Source of the DNA: Nocardiopsis sp. CNR-923
GTDB taxonomy: Bacteria > Actinomycetota > Actinomycetes > Streptosporangiales > Streptosporangiaceae
DNA length: 64,000 nucleotides
Direction: 5' to 3'
NCBI RefSeq assembly: GCF_001942255.1
Contig: NZ_MKKC01000068.1
Coordinates: 17,621-81,620, forward strand
Positions 35,148-43,740 of the stretch are shown here, piece by piece. The stretch's first letter is position 1. Every line of letters starts with the position of its first letter. A model generated the notes under the pieces. It was given only the letters and a program-made list of their open reading frames with translations. It searched no databases and was not told where the DNA came from. The position numbers were made by a program, and so were the translations under genes.

Positions 35148-37039
35148 ACCGTGCGGAGGAGTCGGTCACGCGGCCCGAGGAGACCGAACCCCGCCGGACG
35201 GCGGGAACTCCGGTCGCGGGGGACCTGTTCGCGGACGGAGTGCCGCGCGGGCTGATCGGCCCGCGGGCGCCCTGGAGTCTGCGCCGCCGCGTCACCAGTC
35301 TGCTGACCGTCGTCGCCGTCGTGCTCGTGACCGCGGTGTCGGTGATCACCCTGGCCGCGCTGAACGCGCGCGACTCGCTCACGTTGCAGGTGGACTCCCT
35401 CACTCCGGCGGTGAACGCCGTCGACCAGACGCGCGCCGCCTACCTCAGCCAGGACCACGCTCTGCGCGGATACATCCTCACGCACGACCGCGAGTTCCTG
35501 GAGCCCTACGTCGAGGGCAACGTGACCCTGCTGGACAACCGCGCCGATCTCGAACGGCTGGCCGCGAACAACCCCGAGGTCGCCTCCAACGTCGAGGACC
35601 TGCTGATCGCCGGGCAGGTGTGGACGGACGAGTTCGCCGAGCCCGTCCTGGAGCAGGTGAGCAACGGAGAGAGCCCCTCTCAGGAGGACCTCCAGCGCGG
35701 GCGCGTGCTCTTCCTGGAACTCAACCGGGTCAGCGACGCCACCAACCAGCAGCTCCAGAGCGAGATCGAGCAGGCCCGCACGGGGCTCACCCTGGCGACG
35801 CAGCAGGTCGTCGCACTGCTCGTCCTGGTCGGCCTGGTCGTGGTGTTCCTGTCGGTGTTCCTGTGGGTCATGCTCCAGCAGTGGGTCCTGCGCCCCCTGG
35901 AGGAGCTGGCAGGGCACATGCGCCAGGTGTCGGAGGGTTACTACGCCCACCGCATCACGCTCCAGGGCCCGCCGGAGATCGTGCGGCTGGGCCAGGACGT
36001 GGACGCCATGCGCGAGCGGATCGTGCACGACCTGGACGAGGTGGCCAACGCGCGTCGCGCGCTCCAGGAGCAGTCCACCCTGTTGGAGCACCAGACCGAG
36101 GAGCTGCGCCGCTCCAATCTGGAACTGGAGCAGTTCGCCTACGTCGCCTCCCACGACCTGCAGGAGCCGCTGCGCAAGGTGGCGAGCTTCTGCCAGCTGC
36201 TGCAACGCCGCTACCACGGGCAGCTGGACGAGCGCGCCGACTCCTACATCGACTTCGCGGTCGAGGGCGCCAAGCGTATGCAGACCCTGATCAACGACCT
36301 CCTCGCCTTCTCCCGGGTCGGCCGGACCAAGGACTTCGCCTCCGTGGACCTGGACGTGGCGCTCGGCGACGCGCTGAGCAGCCTGTCGACCCGTCTGGAG
36401 GAGGCCGGCGCCGAGGTCACGAACGACCCCATGCCCACCGTCCAGGGCGACCGCACCCTGCTCACCCAGGTGTTCTTCAACCTGGTCGGCAACGCCGTGA
36501 AGTTCCGTGCCGAGGAGGACCCGCGGGTCCACATCGGCGTCGAACGCCGCGGTGACGAGTGGGTGTTCCGCTGCACGGACAACGGGATCGGGATCGAACC
36601 GCAGTACGCCGAGCGCATCTTCGTGATCTTCCAGCGGTTGCATACTCGCGACAAGTACACGGGAACGGGCATCGGCCTGGCGATGTGCAAGAAGATCGTG
36701 GAGTTCCACGGCGGCCGGATCTGGCTGGACACCGACGACGGTCCGCGGGACGCGGTCCGGGCCGGAACGCGCATATGCTGGTCATTGCCCGCGGACCCCG
36801 AAGAGGACGTGACGGCCGACACGGAAACCGTGGAGGGCGTCGGCGACGATATCGGGGACGAGGGGGCGGAGGACTCCGCGGACGCGGACACGAGGCCGGA
36901 GACCGCGGAGCGGTCGACGGACACCGACGCTCCCGGAGGGGACGGCACCGAGCCGGACGAACGGCTCGACACGGTGCCCTCCTCCCGGTCCGTCACCGAT
37001 GGCGGTACGGTTCCCCCCGGTGACGGGGCGGGGCCCTGA
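35144..37039 (+). CDS. CHASE3-HAMP sensor histidine kinase
   Basis: 631 residues. A first span (about 51-72), an extracellular CHASE3 domain (about 73-220; QTRAAYLSQDHALRGYILTHDREFL), a second span (about 222-243) and HAMP (QQWVLRPLEELAGHMR) come first. Then come a coiled linker, HisKA with FAYVASHDLQEPLRKVASF (H337), and HATPase with NLVGNAVKF, DNGIGIEPQYAERIFVIFQRLH and TGTGIGLAMCKKIVEFHGG. The SHDLQEPLR type is that of phytochrome-like and Hik-type kinases that pair with Rcp-like regulators. An acidic tail of about 80 residues ends the protein. It is encoded between a REC-PP2C and a lone REC gene, probably its two targets. Confidence 0.92.
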   Translation: MNRAEESVTRPEETEPRRTAGTPVAGDLFADGVPRGLIGPRAPWSLRRRVTSLLTVVAVVLVTAVSVITLAALNARDSLTLQVDSLTPAVNAVDQTRAAYLSQDHALRGYILTHDREFLEPYVEGNVTLLDNRADLERLAANNPEVASNVEDLLIAGQVWTDEFAEPVLEQVSNGESPSQEDLQRGRVLFLELNRVSDATNQQLQSEIEQARTGLTLATQQVVALLVLVGLVVVFLSVFLWVMLQQWVLRPLEELAGHMRQVSEGYYAHRITLQGPPEIVRLGQDVDAMRERIVHDLDEVANARRALQEQSTLLEHQTEELRRSNLELEQFAYVASHDLQEPLRKVASFCQLLQRRYHGQLDERADSYIDFAVEGAKRMQTLINDLLAFSRVGRTKDFASVDLDVALGDALSSLSTRLEEAGAEVTNDPMPTVQGDRTLLTQVFFNLVGNAVKFRAEEDPRVHIGVERRGDEWVFRCTDNGIGIEPQYAERIFVIFQRLHTRDKYTGTGIGLAMCKKIVEFHGGRIWLDTDDGPRDAVRAGTRICWSLPADPEEDVTADTETVEGVGDDIGDEGAEDSADADTRPETAERSTDTDAPGGDGTEPDERLDTVPSSRSVTDGGTVPPGDGAGP

Positions 37040-37057
37040 CACCAGGGGTCTGGAAGC

Positions 37058-37504
37058 TTGAGCGAGGTCATGTTGGTGCATCCCATCGAGGTGCTGCTGG
37101 TCGAGGACGATCCCGGGGACGTCCTCATGACCAAGGAGGCGTTCGAGGAACACAAGCTGGGCAACCGCCTGCACGTGGTTTCGGACGGTGTGGAGGCCCT
37201 GCGGTTCCTGCGCCGCGAGGGCGAGTACACCGAGGCCCCCCGCCCGCACCTGATCCTGCTCGACCTCAACCTGCCCCGCAAGGACGGTCGGGAGGTCCTG
37301 GAGGAGGTCAAGGCGGACGACGAGCTCGCCCACATCCCGATCGTGGTGCTGACGACCTCCGAGGCCGAGGAGGACGTGCTGCGCAGCTACCGCCTGCACG
37401 CCAACGCCTACGTGCCCAAACCGGTGGACTTCGAGCAGTTCATCAAGGTGGTCCGTCAGATCGACGACTTCTTCGTCACCGTGGTGCGCCTGCCCAAGGG
37501 ATGA
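37058..37504 (+). CDS. single-domain response regulator, Rcp1-like
   Basis: 148 residues, only a receiver domain: [39 protein letters not shown] (phospho-acceptor Asp), [34 protein letters not shown]. This is the Rcp1/CheY-like group that receives phosphate from phytochrome-like kinases. With no output domain it may shuttle phosphate to the REC-PP2C protein or act as a sink. The start is TTG at 37058 or ATG at 37070; CTGGAAGCT precedes the TTG. It follows the kinase gene by 18 bases. Confidence 0.9.
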   Translation: MSEVMLVHPIEVLLVEDDPGDVLMTKEAFEEHKLGNRLHVVSDGVEALRFLRREGEYTEAPRPHLILLDLNLPRKDGREVLEEVKADDELAHIPIVVLTTSEAEEDVLRSYRLHANAYVPKPVDFEQFIKVVRQIDDFFVTVVRLPKG

Positions 37505-37578
37505 CCGGCGCGCCCCGGCACGTGCACCGGTTCGGTCCCTCCCGGCAGGTGGAGCGCGTGAGCTGCGCGGTTATTGGT

Positions 37579-37584
37579 TACCGT
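37579..37584 (+). promoter_or_regulatory. leaderless -10 element before the LMW phosphatase gene
   Basis: TACCGT stands 7 bases before the ATG at 37592. A GGGGG run lies between, so a weak ribosome site cannot be excluded. Confidence 0.4.
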
Positions 37585-37591
37585 AGGGGGC

Positions 37592-38119
37592 ATGAGCTTG
37601 CCGGAACCGCGTGACCCCGCCGGGCCGTACCGCGTCAGCCTCGTGTGCCTGGGCAACATCTGCCGCTCACCCATGGCCGAGAAGGTCCTGACCGCCGACC
37701 TGGAACGGGCGGGGTTGGGCGACCTCGTGTCGGTGGACAGCCTCGGCACGGGCGACTGGCACGTCGGCGGGGGCATGGACCCGCGCGCCGCCTCCACCCT
37801 GCGCGTCCACGGGTACCTCACCGACCACACCGCCAGGCAGTTCGAGGACTCCCTGCTCGCCGAGCGGGACCTGGTCCTGGCCCTGGACCGCGACAACCTC
37901 GCCGACCTGCGCGCCGTGGTGGACGTGCGCGGCGCGGAGTTCGGCTTCGCCGCGGACCGCCTGCGCCTGTTCCGGTCGTTCGCGCCCGGGGCGGGTCCCC
38001 ACCCCGAGGTCCCGGATCCCTACTACGGCGGGGACGACGGCTTCACGGCCGTCCTCAACATGGTGGAGGCCGCGGCCAAGGGGCTGACCGGCGAACTCGT
38101 CGTGCGGCTGCGTGGGTAG
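37592..38119 (+). CDS. low molecular weight protein-tyrosine phosphatase
   Basis: 175 residues in one frame. The P-loop CX5RS is CLGNICRSP (C19, R25). The general acid is the Asp of EVPDPYYGGDDG. These enzymes remove phosphate from phosphotyrosine, and bacterial members next to fructosamine kinase genes act in protein deglycation by dephosphorylating sugar-phosphate adducts. The fructosamine kinase gene lies 95 bases downstream on the same strand, which supports that second role here. Confidence 0.92.
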   Translation: MSLPEPRDPAGPYRVSLVCLGNICRSPMAEKVLTADLERAGLGDLVSVDSLGTGDWHVGGGMDPRAASTLRVHGYLTDHTARQFEDSLLAERDLVLALDRDNLADLRAVVDVRGAEFGFAADRLRLFRSFAPGAGPHPEVPDPYYGGDDGFTAVLNMVEAAAKGLTGELVVRLRG

Positions 38120-38214
38120 CGCCGGTGGACGGAGACCCGATCGTGTGCCCCGTCGGCGGTGACGACGGCGACGGGACCCGCGGGGGCCGCCGCCGGGACC
38201 CCGTCACCGGAACC

Positions 38215-39068
38215 ATGGCCGAGCGCCTGACGGCGCTGCTCGGCGAGGGCGTCCGCCGCGCCGCCCGGGCCGGGACCAGCCACGACTGGGAGATCTCCTA
38301 CGCCGAACTGGCCGACGGCACCCGACTCTTCGTCAAGTCGCTGCCCCGGGGCGCTCCGGCGAGCGGGGTGCTCACCGCCGAGGCGCGCGGGCTCGACTGG
38401 CTCGGCCGCGGCCTGGGGTCCCCCGCGATCGACGTCGTGGCCTGGGACGAGCGCATCCTGGTCCTGCCGTGGGTGGGGGAGCGCGAACCGTCGCCGCCCG
38501 CCGCCGAACGGCTGGGCCGGCAGCTGGCGGGGATGCACCTGAGCGGCGCCGACCACTTCGGCGCGGACTGGCCCGGCTACATCGGTCCGCTGCCCTTGGA
38601 CCACACTCCCTCGCGGGACTGGGCGCGCTTCTACGCCGAACAGCGGCTCCGCCCCTACCTGCGCCGGGCCGTCGACCAGGGCGCGCTCACCCCCTCCGAC
38701 TGCCGGACCGTCGAGCGGGTGGTCGACGCCGTGCCCGACCTGGCGGGGGCGGCCGAACCCCCGGCCCGCGTCCACGGCGACCTGTGGAACGGCAACGTGA
38801 TCTGGCGGGACCGGGACGCCGTGCTGGTGGACCCGGCCGCGCACGGCGGGCAGCGCGAGGCGGACCTGGCGATGCTCGCGCTGTTCGGCCTGCCGTTCCT
38901 GGACCGCGTGCGGGACGCCTACAACGAGGTGGCGCCGCTGGCGGACGGATGGCGGTCGCGGGTGGCCTGCACCAGTTGCATCCACTGCTCGTGCACGTGT
39001 GCCTGTTCGGGGCCGCGTACCGGACGACGACGCTGGAGGCCGCGCGCACCGCACTTCGGGGCGGGTGA
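38215..39068 (+). CDS. fructosamine/ribulosamine 3-kinase family protein (one apparent frameshift)
   Basis: About 285 residues. It phosphorylates ketoamines on glycated proteins, making them fall off. Motifs: GTSHDWEISYAELADGTRLFVKSL (ATP lysine), VLPWVGEREPSP, HGDLWNGNVIW (catalytic loop), and VLVDPAAHGGQREADLAMLALFG (metal Asp). Near 38967 GTGGCCTGCACC should read GTGGCCCTGCACC; then the family ending LHQLHPLLVHVCLFGAAY appears and the gene stops at 39068. ATG at 38215 gives the family length, although its ribosome site is weak; GTG 38125 in frame is an alternative. It pairs with the upstream phosphatase. Confidence 0.88.
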
Positions 39069-39125
39069 GCGGGAAGGCCAGCCCGGGCTGCGGGGCGGCG
39101 GGGTCGTCCGGTGGTTCGGGGGCCA

Positions 39126-39131
39126 TAGATT
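39126..39131 (+). promoter_or_regulatory. leaderless -10 element before the Gfo/Idh/MocA gene
   Basis: TAGATT stands 6 bases before the ATG at 39138, and no ribosome site fits between. Confidence 0.5.
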
Positions 39132-39137
39132 GGGCGC

Positions 39138-40238
39138 ATGTCTGACGTGTCCCACCACCACGAGCCGGGCACTCACGCCGCACCGGAGCTGCACGTCGCG
39201 TTGGTCGGCTACGGGAAGGGCGGCGAGGTCTTCCACGCCCCGATCATCGACGCGGTGCCGGGCCTGCGGCTGTCCGCCGTGGTCACGAGCGACCCCCGGC
39301 GTCGGGCGGCGGCCGAGGCACGCTACCCCGGCGTCACCGTCTACCCGACGCCGACCGACCTGTGGGCCGACGCCGACCGGTACGAGATCGCGGTGGTGGC
39401 CACCCCCAACCGCACCCACGCGCCGCTCGCGCGGGCAGCCCTGGAGGCGGGGCTGTCAGTGGTCGTGGACAAGCCGTTCGCGCTCACCGGGGACGAGGCG
39501 CGGGAACTCACCGAGACGGCGGCGCGGTTGGGGCGGGTGCTCACCGTGTACCAGAACCGACGCTGGGACGCGGACTTCCTGACGCTGTGGAAGCTGGTCG
39601 AGGAGGGCGCGCTGGGGCGGGTGCACCGGTTCGAGTCGCGGTTCGAGCGCTGGCGTCCCGAGGCCAAGGGGACCTGGCGCGACAGCGGTTCGGCGGCCGA
39701 CGGTGCGGGCGTCCTGTACGACCTGGGGCCGCACCTGATCGACCAGGCGGTGAACCTGTTCGGACCGGTGGCCTCCGTCTACGCCGAGGTGGACGCGCTG
39801 CGCCCCGGGGTACGGGCGGACGACGACGTCTTCCTCGCCCTGACGCACGAGCGGGGGACGCGGTCGCACCTGTGGATGAGCGCGCTCTCGGCCCAGAACG
39901 GGCCGCGGTTCCGGGTGCTGGGGGACACGGCGGCGTACACCAGCCGCGGTCTGGACGGTCAGGAGGACCGGCTGGGCGCGGGGGAGCGGCCGGACGCGCG
40001 GGACTGGGGCGTGGTGCCGGAGGCGGCGTGGGGGACGCTCGGCGCGGACGGCGACCTCCGTCGGGTGCCCAGCGCGCGTGGAGCCTACCCGCAGTTCTAC
40101 GCGGCGGTGCGGGACGCGGTCGGCGAGGGCGAACCGCCGCCGGTCGATCCGCACGAGGTGATCCACGGGCTGGAGGTCATCGAGGCCGCCCGGCGCAGCG
40201 CCGCGACGGGCACGGTGGTTCCGCTGCGTCAGGGGTGA
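39138..40238 (+). CDS. Gfo/Idh/MocA family oxidoreductase
   Basis: 366 residues. The N-terminal Rossmann fold has VALVGYGKGGEVFHAPII, then VVATPNRTHAPLARAALEAG and the dinucleotide-site EKP variant VVVDKPFALT. The C-terminal domain has VLYDLGPHLIDQAVNLFG, with the catalytic His. Members oxidise or reduce sugars and inositols with NAD(P). The substrate is unknown. The DUF1537 kinase 780 bases on might share a sugar-acid pathway. The gene ends 7 bases from the converging TetR gene. Confidence 0.9.
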   Translation: MSDVSHHHEPGTHAAPELHVALVGYGKGGEVFHAPIIDAVPGLRLSAVVTSDPRRRAAAEARYPGVTVYPTPTDLWADADRYEIAVVATPNRTHAPLARAALEAGLSVVVDKPFALTGDEARELTETAARLGRVLTVYQNRRWDADFLTLWKLVEEGALGRVHRFESRFERWRPEAKGTWRDSGSAADGAGVLYDLGPHLIDQAVNLFGPVASVYAEVDALRPGVRADDDVFLALTHERGTRSHLWMSALSAQNGPRFRVLGDTAAYTSRGLDGQEDRLGAGERPDARDWGVVPEAAWGTLGADGDLRRVPSARGAYPQFYAAVRDAVGEGEPPPVDPHEVIHGLEVIEAARRSAATGTVVPLRQG

Positions 40239-40245
40239 ACCGGCC

Positions 40246-40880
40246 TCAGGCGTCCGTGGCCGCGGGGGACCCGGCGGCGCGGCCGGGGGACGGGGAGGCG
40301 GCCAGGGCCGTGCGGGTGAAGTCGACGAGGAACGCGCGCAGGCGCTCCTGCTCGGCGTCCGTGACCGCGTCGGGACCCAGGACGAGGCGGGCGATCTGCG
40401 GGGTGATCTGGGGCCAGACCGCCAGGCCGATCAGGGTGAGGAGCAGCTGCCGGGAGTCGAACGCTCGGCGGTCTCACCGAGGGCGTCGGAGAGGGAGGCG
40501 ACCTTGGCGTCGTAGAGTTCGGCGCGCTCCTCCTCGGCGGGCAGACGGGCGTTGCCGTAGTGCAGGGACTCCCACAGCAGCAGCCGCAGCAGGTCGGGGT
40601 GCTCACGGTGGTAGTCGAAGCAGCGGGCGACGTAGGCCGCCGGGTCGCGGTCGTCGGTGACGGTGACGGCCTGGGAGAGTTCGTCGAGCGCCTGGACGAC
40701 GACGTAGCGGAAGAGCTGTTCCTTGTCGCCGAAGTGGGCGTAGATGCGTTGCTTGTTGACCCCGGCGCGCTCGGCGATCCGGTCCACGCGCGCCCCGGCG
40801 ACGCCGTGCTCGGCGAACTCGTGCCTGGCGGACCTGAGGAGCAGGGCACGGGTGTTCTCGGTGCGGGTGGTGTTGCGCAT
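40246..40880 (-). CDS. TetR family transcriptional regulator (one apparent frameshift)
   Basis: About 212 residues. The helix-turn-helix is TRALLLRSARHEFAEHGVAGARVDRIAERAGVNKQRIYAHFGDKEQLF (read in parts). The ligand domain has YHREHPDLLRLLLWESLHYG. Near 40462 GAGCGTTCGAC should read GAGCGGTTCGAC, restoring AERFDSRQLLLTLIGLAVWPQ and moving the end to TGA at 40246. The ATG is 6 bases after a -10 (TAATCT). A perfect 12-bp palindrome overlaps the promoter, so self-repression is likely, perhaps with control of the divergent DUF1537 gene. Confidence 0.86.
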
Positions 40881-40886
40881 GGTGAC

Positions 40887-40906
40887 AGATTAGGCCAACC
40901 GGTTGG
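40887..40906 (-). promoter_or_regulatory. TetR promoter with operator palindrome
   Basis: On the minus strand TAATCT (40887-40892) lies 6 bases before the ATG, a leaderless -10. CCAACCGGTTGG at 40895-40906 is a perfect palindrome in the spacer, the classical position and core (AACCGGTT) of a TetR-family operator. Confidence 0.65.
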
Positions 40907-41020
40907 TTGCCGGAATCGGGACCGGCGCGGACGGGACGTTCCAGGCAGGGCCCGCGCACGGGCCTTTGGCTCTATGTTGGAGGGAGGTTGCCCCAGCGTT
41001 TCGTCCGAAGGAGCAGTGCC

Positions 41021-42382
41021 GTGGCCCAGGTCCTCGTGGTGGCGGACGACCTCACCGGAGCCAACGCCACCGGTGCCCGGTTCGCGCGCACCGGCATGCG
41101 CGTTGCCACGGTGACCCCCGAGCACGTGAGCCGGGTACAGGCCGACTACGACGTCGTCGTGGCCAACCTGGACAGCCGCCACGTGCCCCCCGAGCAGGCG
41201 GCCGACCTGGTCACCGACGTGGTCGAGGCGGTCTGGCCGGTGGGTTTGGTGGTCAAGCGGACCGACAGCACCCTGAGGGGAAACGTCGGCGCGGAACTGG
41301 AGGCCGCCTACGACGCCGTGCGCGAGCGGGTGCCGTCCGGGACCCGCGTCAGGGTCCTGTTCACTCCGGCCTTCCCCGGCTCCGGCCGGATCACGGAGGA
41401 CGGCGTGCAGCTGCTCAACGGGCAGCCGCTGGAGCGTACCGACCTGGCGCTCGATCCCCTGAACCCGATGACCACCAGTGTCGTGAGCGACATCCTCGCC
41501 GCGCAGACCGACCTGCCGGTGCGGCATGTGCCCGTCCGGCAGATCACCCAGAAGATGCTCACCGCGGAGCTGCTCGCGGGCGACGAACCCGTGGTGGTGT
41601 GCGACGCGAGTTCGGAACAGCACCTGAACGACATCGCGGAGGCGGCGGCCGAGGCGCACCACGAGGCGGGGGTCGTGTGGGTGTCGGTCGACCCTGGGCC
41701 GACCGGGGCGCTGCTCGCCTACGCGCTGCGTCTGCGCGGCCAGGCCGGCTCGCGCGGTGCGCTGCTCGGGGTCACGGGCAGTACGACCGACCTGACGCGC
41801 CGCCAGTTGGCGACGGTGGCGCGGACGGGGGCGGTGCGGTTCGTCGATCTCGACGCGGTGGCGCTCAGTGATCCGGACGGCGACCACGCGGACAAGGTCG
41901 CCGAGGACCTGACCGAGCAGTTGACGTCGACGGGCTTCCCGGAGCTGTGCGTGCTGCGCGTGGTGACCACCGCCGAGCACGTGCGGGAGCTGCCGGTCCA
42001 GGCCAGGGCGGAGCTGCCCGGACGGATCGCCCGCCTGGTGGCGGACGTGATCAACGACATCGCGGACACGGCGGGGCCTCAGGCTCTGCCGAGCGGGTTG
42101 TACCTGACCGGGGGAGACCTCACCGCGAGCCTCCTGGACGAACTGGACGTGCACGCGGTGGACGTCGGCGGCGAGGTCGTGCCGCTGGCCGTGCACGGGC
42201 ACCTGAGCGGCGGGCCGCTGGACGGCACGCCGGTGGTGGCCAAGGGGGGTCTGGTCGGCGACGACATCACGCTGGTCGAGTGCCTGGCGAAGCTGCGCAG
42301 GGCCGTGCAGACGCGGCTGCACCAGGTGCACTCGGAGGTGTCGGAGCACGTCGTGCCGACCCTGACCAGGGGCCCCGCCTGA
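41021..42382 (+). CDS. four-carbon acid sugar kinase family protein (DUF1537, OtnK-like)
   Basis: About 453 residues in one frame. The N-terminal domain opens VLVVADDLTGANATGARFAR and has VVKRTDSTLRGNVGAELEA, both typical of the DUF1537 fold. The C-terminal nucleotide-binding domain has LYLTGGDLTASLLDEL and GTPVVAKGGLVGDDITLVE. Members phosphorylate D-erythronate, D-threonate, 3-oxo-tetronate and related acids. Which one is used here cannot be said; no aldolase or decarboxylase partner is adjacent. GTG follows CGAAGGAGCAGTGCC. The TetR gene is divergent. Confidence 0.88.
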   Translation: MAQVLVVADDLTGANATGARFARTGMRVATVTPEHVSRVQADYDVVVANLDSRHVPPEQAADLVTDVVEAVWPVGLVVKRTDSTLRGNVGAELEAAYDAVRERVPSGTRVRVLFTPAFPGSGRITEDGVQLLNGQPLERTDLALDPLNPMTTSVVSDILAAQTDLPVRHVPVRQITQKMLTAELLAGDEPVVVCDASSEQHLNDIAEAAAEAHHEAGVVWVSVDPGPTGALLAYALRLRGQAGSRGALLGVTGSTTDLTRRQLATVARTGAVRFVDLDAVALSDPDGDHADKVAEDLTEQLTSTGFPELCVLRVVTTAEHVRELPVQARAELPGRIARLVADVINDIADTAGPQALPSGLYLTGGDLTASLLDELDVHAVDVGGEVVPLAVHGHLSGGPLDGTPVVAKGGLVGDDITLVECLAKLRRAVQTRLHQVHSEVSEHVVPTLTRGPA

Positions 42383-42493
42383 GACCGTCGCGCACGCGCC
42401 GGGGAGGTTACGAGGACTTGCTCGCCTTCCTCACGAAGTAGCGGGTGCGGCGGGCGGCGCCGGGAGGCACCCCGGGTTCCTCCCGCGCCCGGC

Positions 42494-43393
42494 TCACGTG
42501 TGCTCCGGGGACGCCTCCAGGTGGTCGGCGGCCAGCTTCTCCAGCAGCTCGGCCAACACCCCGGGCGCCTCCAGCGGTCCCATGTGCCCGATTCCCGGCA
42601 CCTCCCGCACCTCCTCGCACCGCGCGAGCAACGACCCGATGTGGTGCGCGTGCCACGGCGGCGTGAACCTGTCCTCGGCGCCGGCGACGACCACGGTCGG
42701 GGCGGTGATCCGGCGTGCCGCGTCCTCCAGTTCCAGGGACGCCAGGACCGCTCCCCAGCGACCGCGCGCCACGGGCTCGCACGCGTGCACCATGCGCGTC
42801 GTGAGCCGCCTGGCGCGCGGGTCCGACGACCTGCCCAGGACCAGACGCCTCAGGGCGGCGGCGGAGACGGGGTTGGCCGGGCCCATCGGCAGGGTGGCGC
42901 GCAGGAACACCTGCCCGCCGAGGCGCCCGAGCACGCCGGGCAGAGGGAAGGCCGTCGACCTTGCCACCAGCTGCGTGCATCCGGTGTTGGTGAGCAGCAC
43001 GGCGGCGGCGCGGTCGGCGAACGCCCGGCGCGGACCGGCCGCCATCACGGTCATCCCTCCGATGCTGTGACCGGCGACGACCGCGCGTCGGCCGCCGGGG
43101 ACGGTCGCCTCCAGGACGGCGCACAGGTCGTCGGCGAGCTTGTCCGTGCCGTATCCGGCCCTCGTGATCGGGGTCTGGCTGCGGCCGTGGCCGCGTTGGT
43201 CGTACAGGACCACGCGCAGGCTCGGGTCGAGCGCCCGGACGACCGGACCCCAGGAGGCCAGGGACGTGGCCCAGCAGTGGGCGAGGACCACGGTGGGACC
43301 GTCCTCGGGGCCGCGCACCTCGACGTGGAGCCGGGTGCGGTCGGCGGAACGCACGGTGATTTCCCGGGCCGCGCCCAGGTGTCGGATCGCCAT
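42494..43393 (-). CDS. alpha/beta hydrolase
   Basis: 299 residues. The nucleophile elbow is AGHSIGGMTVM, the acid is in VAGAEDRFTPP and the His in GIGHMGPLEAP. LYDQRGHGRSQTP is the usual loop. It is cytosolic and probably an esterase or lactonase. It is the last gene of the minus-strand cluster headed by the SDR. In such a cluster it could open the ester made by the Baeyer-Villiger enzyme two genes upstream. Confidence 0.88.
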   Translation of the reverse strand: MAIRHLGAAREITVRSADRTRLHVEVRGPEDGPTVVLAHCWATSLASWGPVVRALDPSLRVVLYDQRGHGRSQTPITRAGYGTDKLADDLCAVLEATVPGGRRAVVAGHSIGGMTVMAAGPRRAFADRAAAVLLTNTGCTQLVARSTAFPLPGVLGRLGGQVFLRATLPMGPANPVSAAALRRLVLGRSSDPRARRLTTRMVHACEPVARGRWGAVLASLELEDAARRITAPTVVVAGAEDRFTPPWHAHHIGSLLARCEEVREVPGIGHMGPLEAPGVLAELLEKLAADHLEASPEHT

Positions 43394-43420
43394 CGGGGGG
43401 CCTCTCGATTGGGGGAACGC

Positions 43421-43740
43421 TCAGTCGTCGTTGGTGACGTGGGGGACCGCGAAGGGCGGGGCGCCCGCTCCGCTGACCGGATGCCCTCCCCAGAGGTCGG
43501 GCTCGTCCAGGTGGCCGGAGCCTCGTGGCCTTCGGGGGTGCGGATGCGGACGGCGCGCACGCCGCTGGCGAAGGCCGCGCTCAGGGAGGGGTGGGCCGAG
43601 AGCCGCCCCTTCCACCGGTAGTCGCCGGTCAAAGGTGAGAAGTGCCCCGCGAAGTGGGCGTCGACCTCGACCTCCCCGTCGGGCAGGGCGACGGTCACCG
43701 CCCCCCGGTACCCCTCCTCGCCGTCGTCGAACCCGCTCAC
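43421..43740 (-). CDS. DUF4873 family protein (one apparent frameshift)
   Basis: About 106 residues. The DUF4873 core is EEGYRGAVTVALPDGEVEVDAHFAGHFSPLTGDYRWKGRL. These small proteins accompany flavin monooxygenase genes in actinobacteria, sometimes fused to them; their function is unknown. Near 43516 CCGGCCAC should read CCGGGCCAC; then the end is GHLDEPDLWGGHPVSGAG...VPHVTNDD. The GTG start overlaps the monooxygenase stop (GTGA), so the two proteins are probably made together and may interact. Confidence 0.8.
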
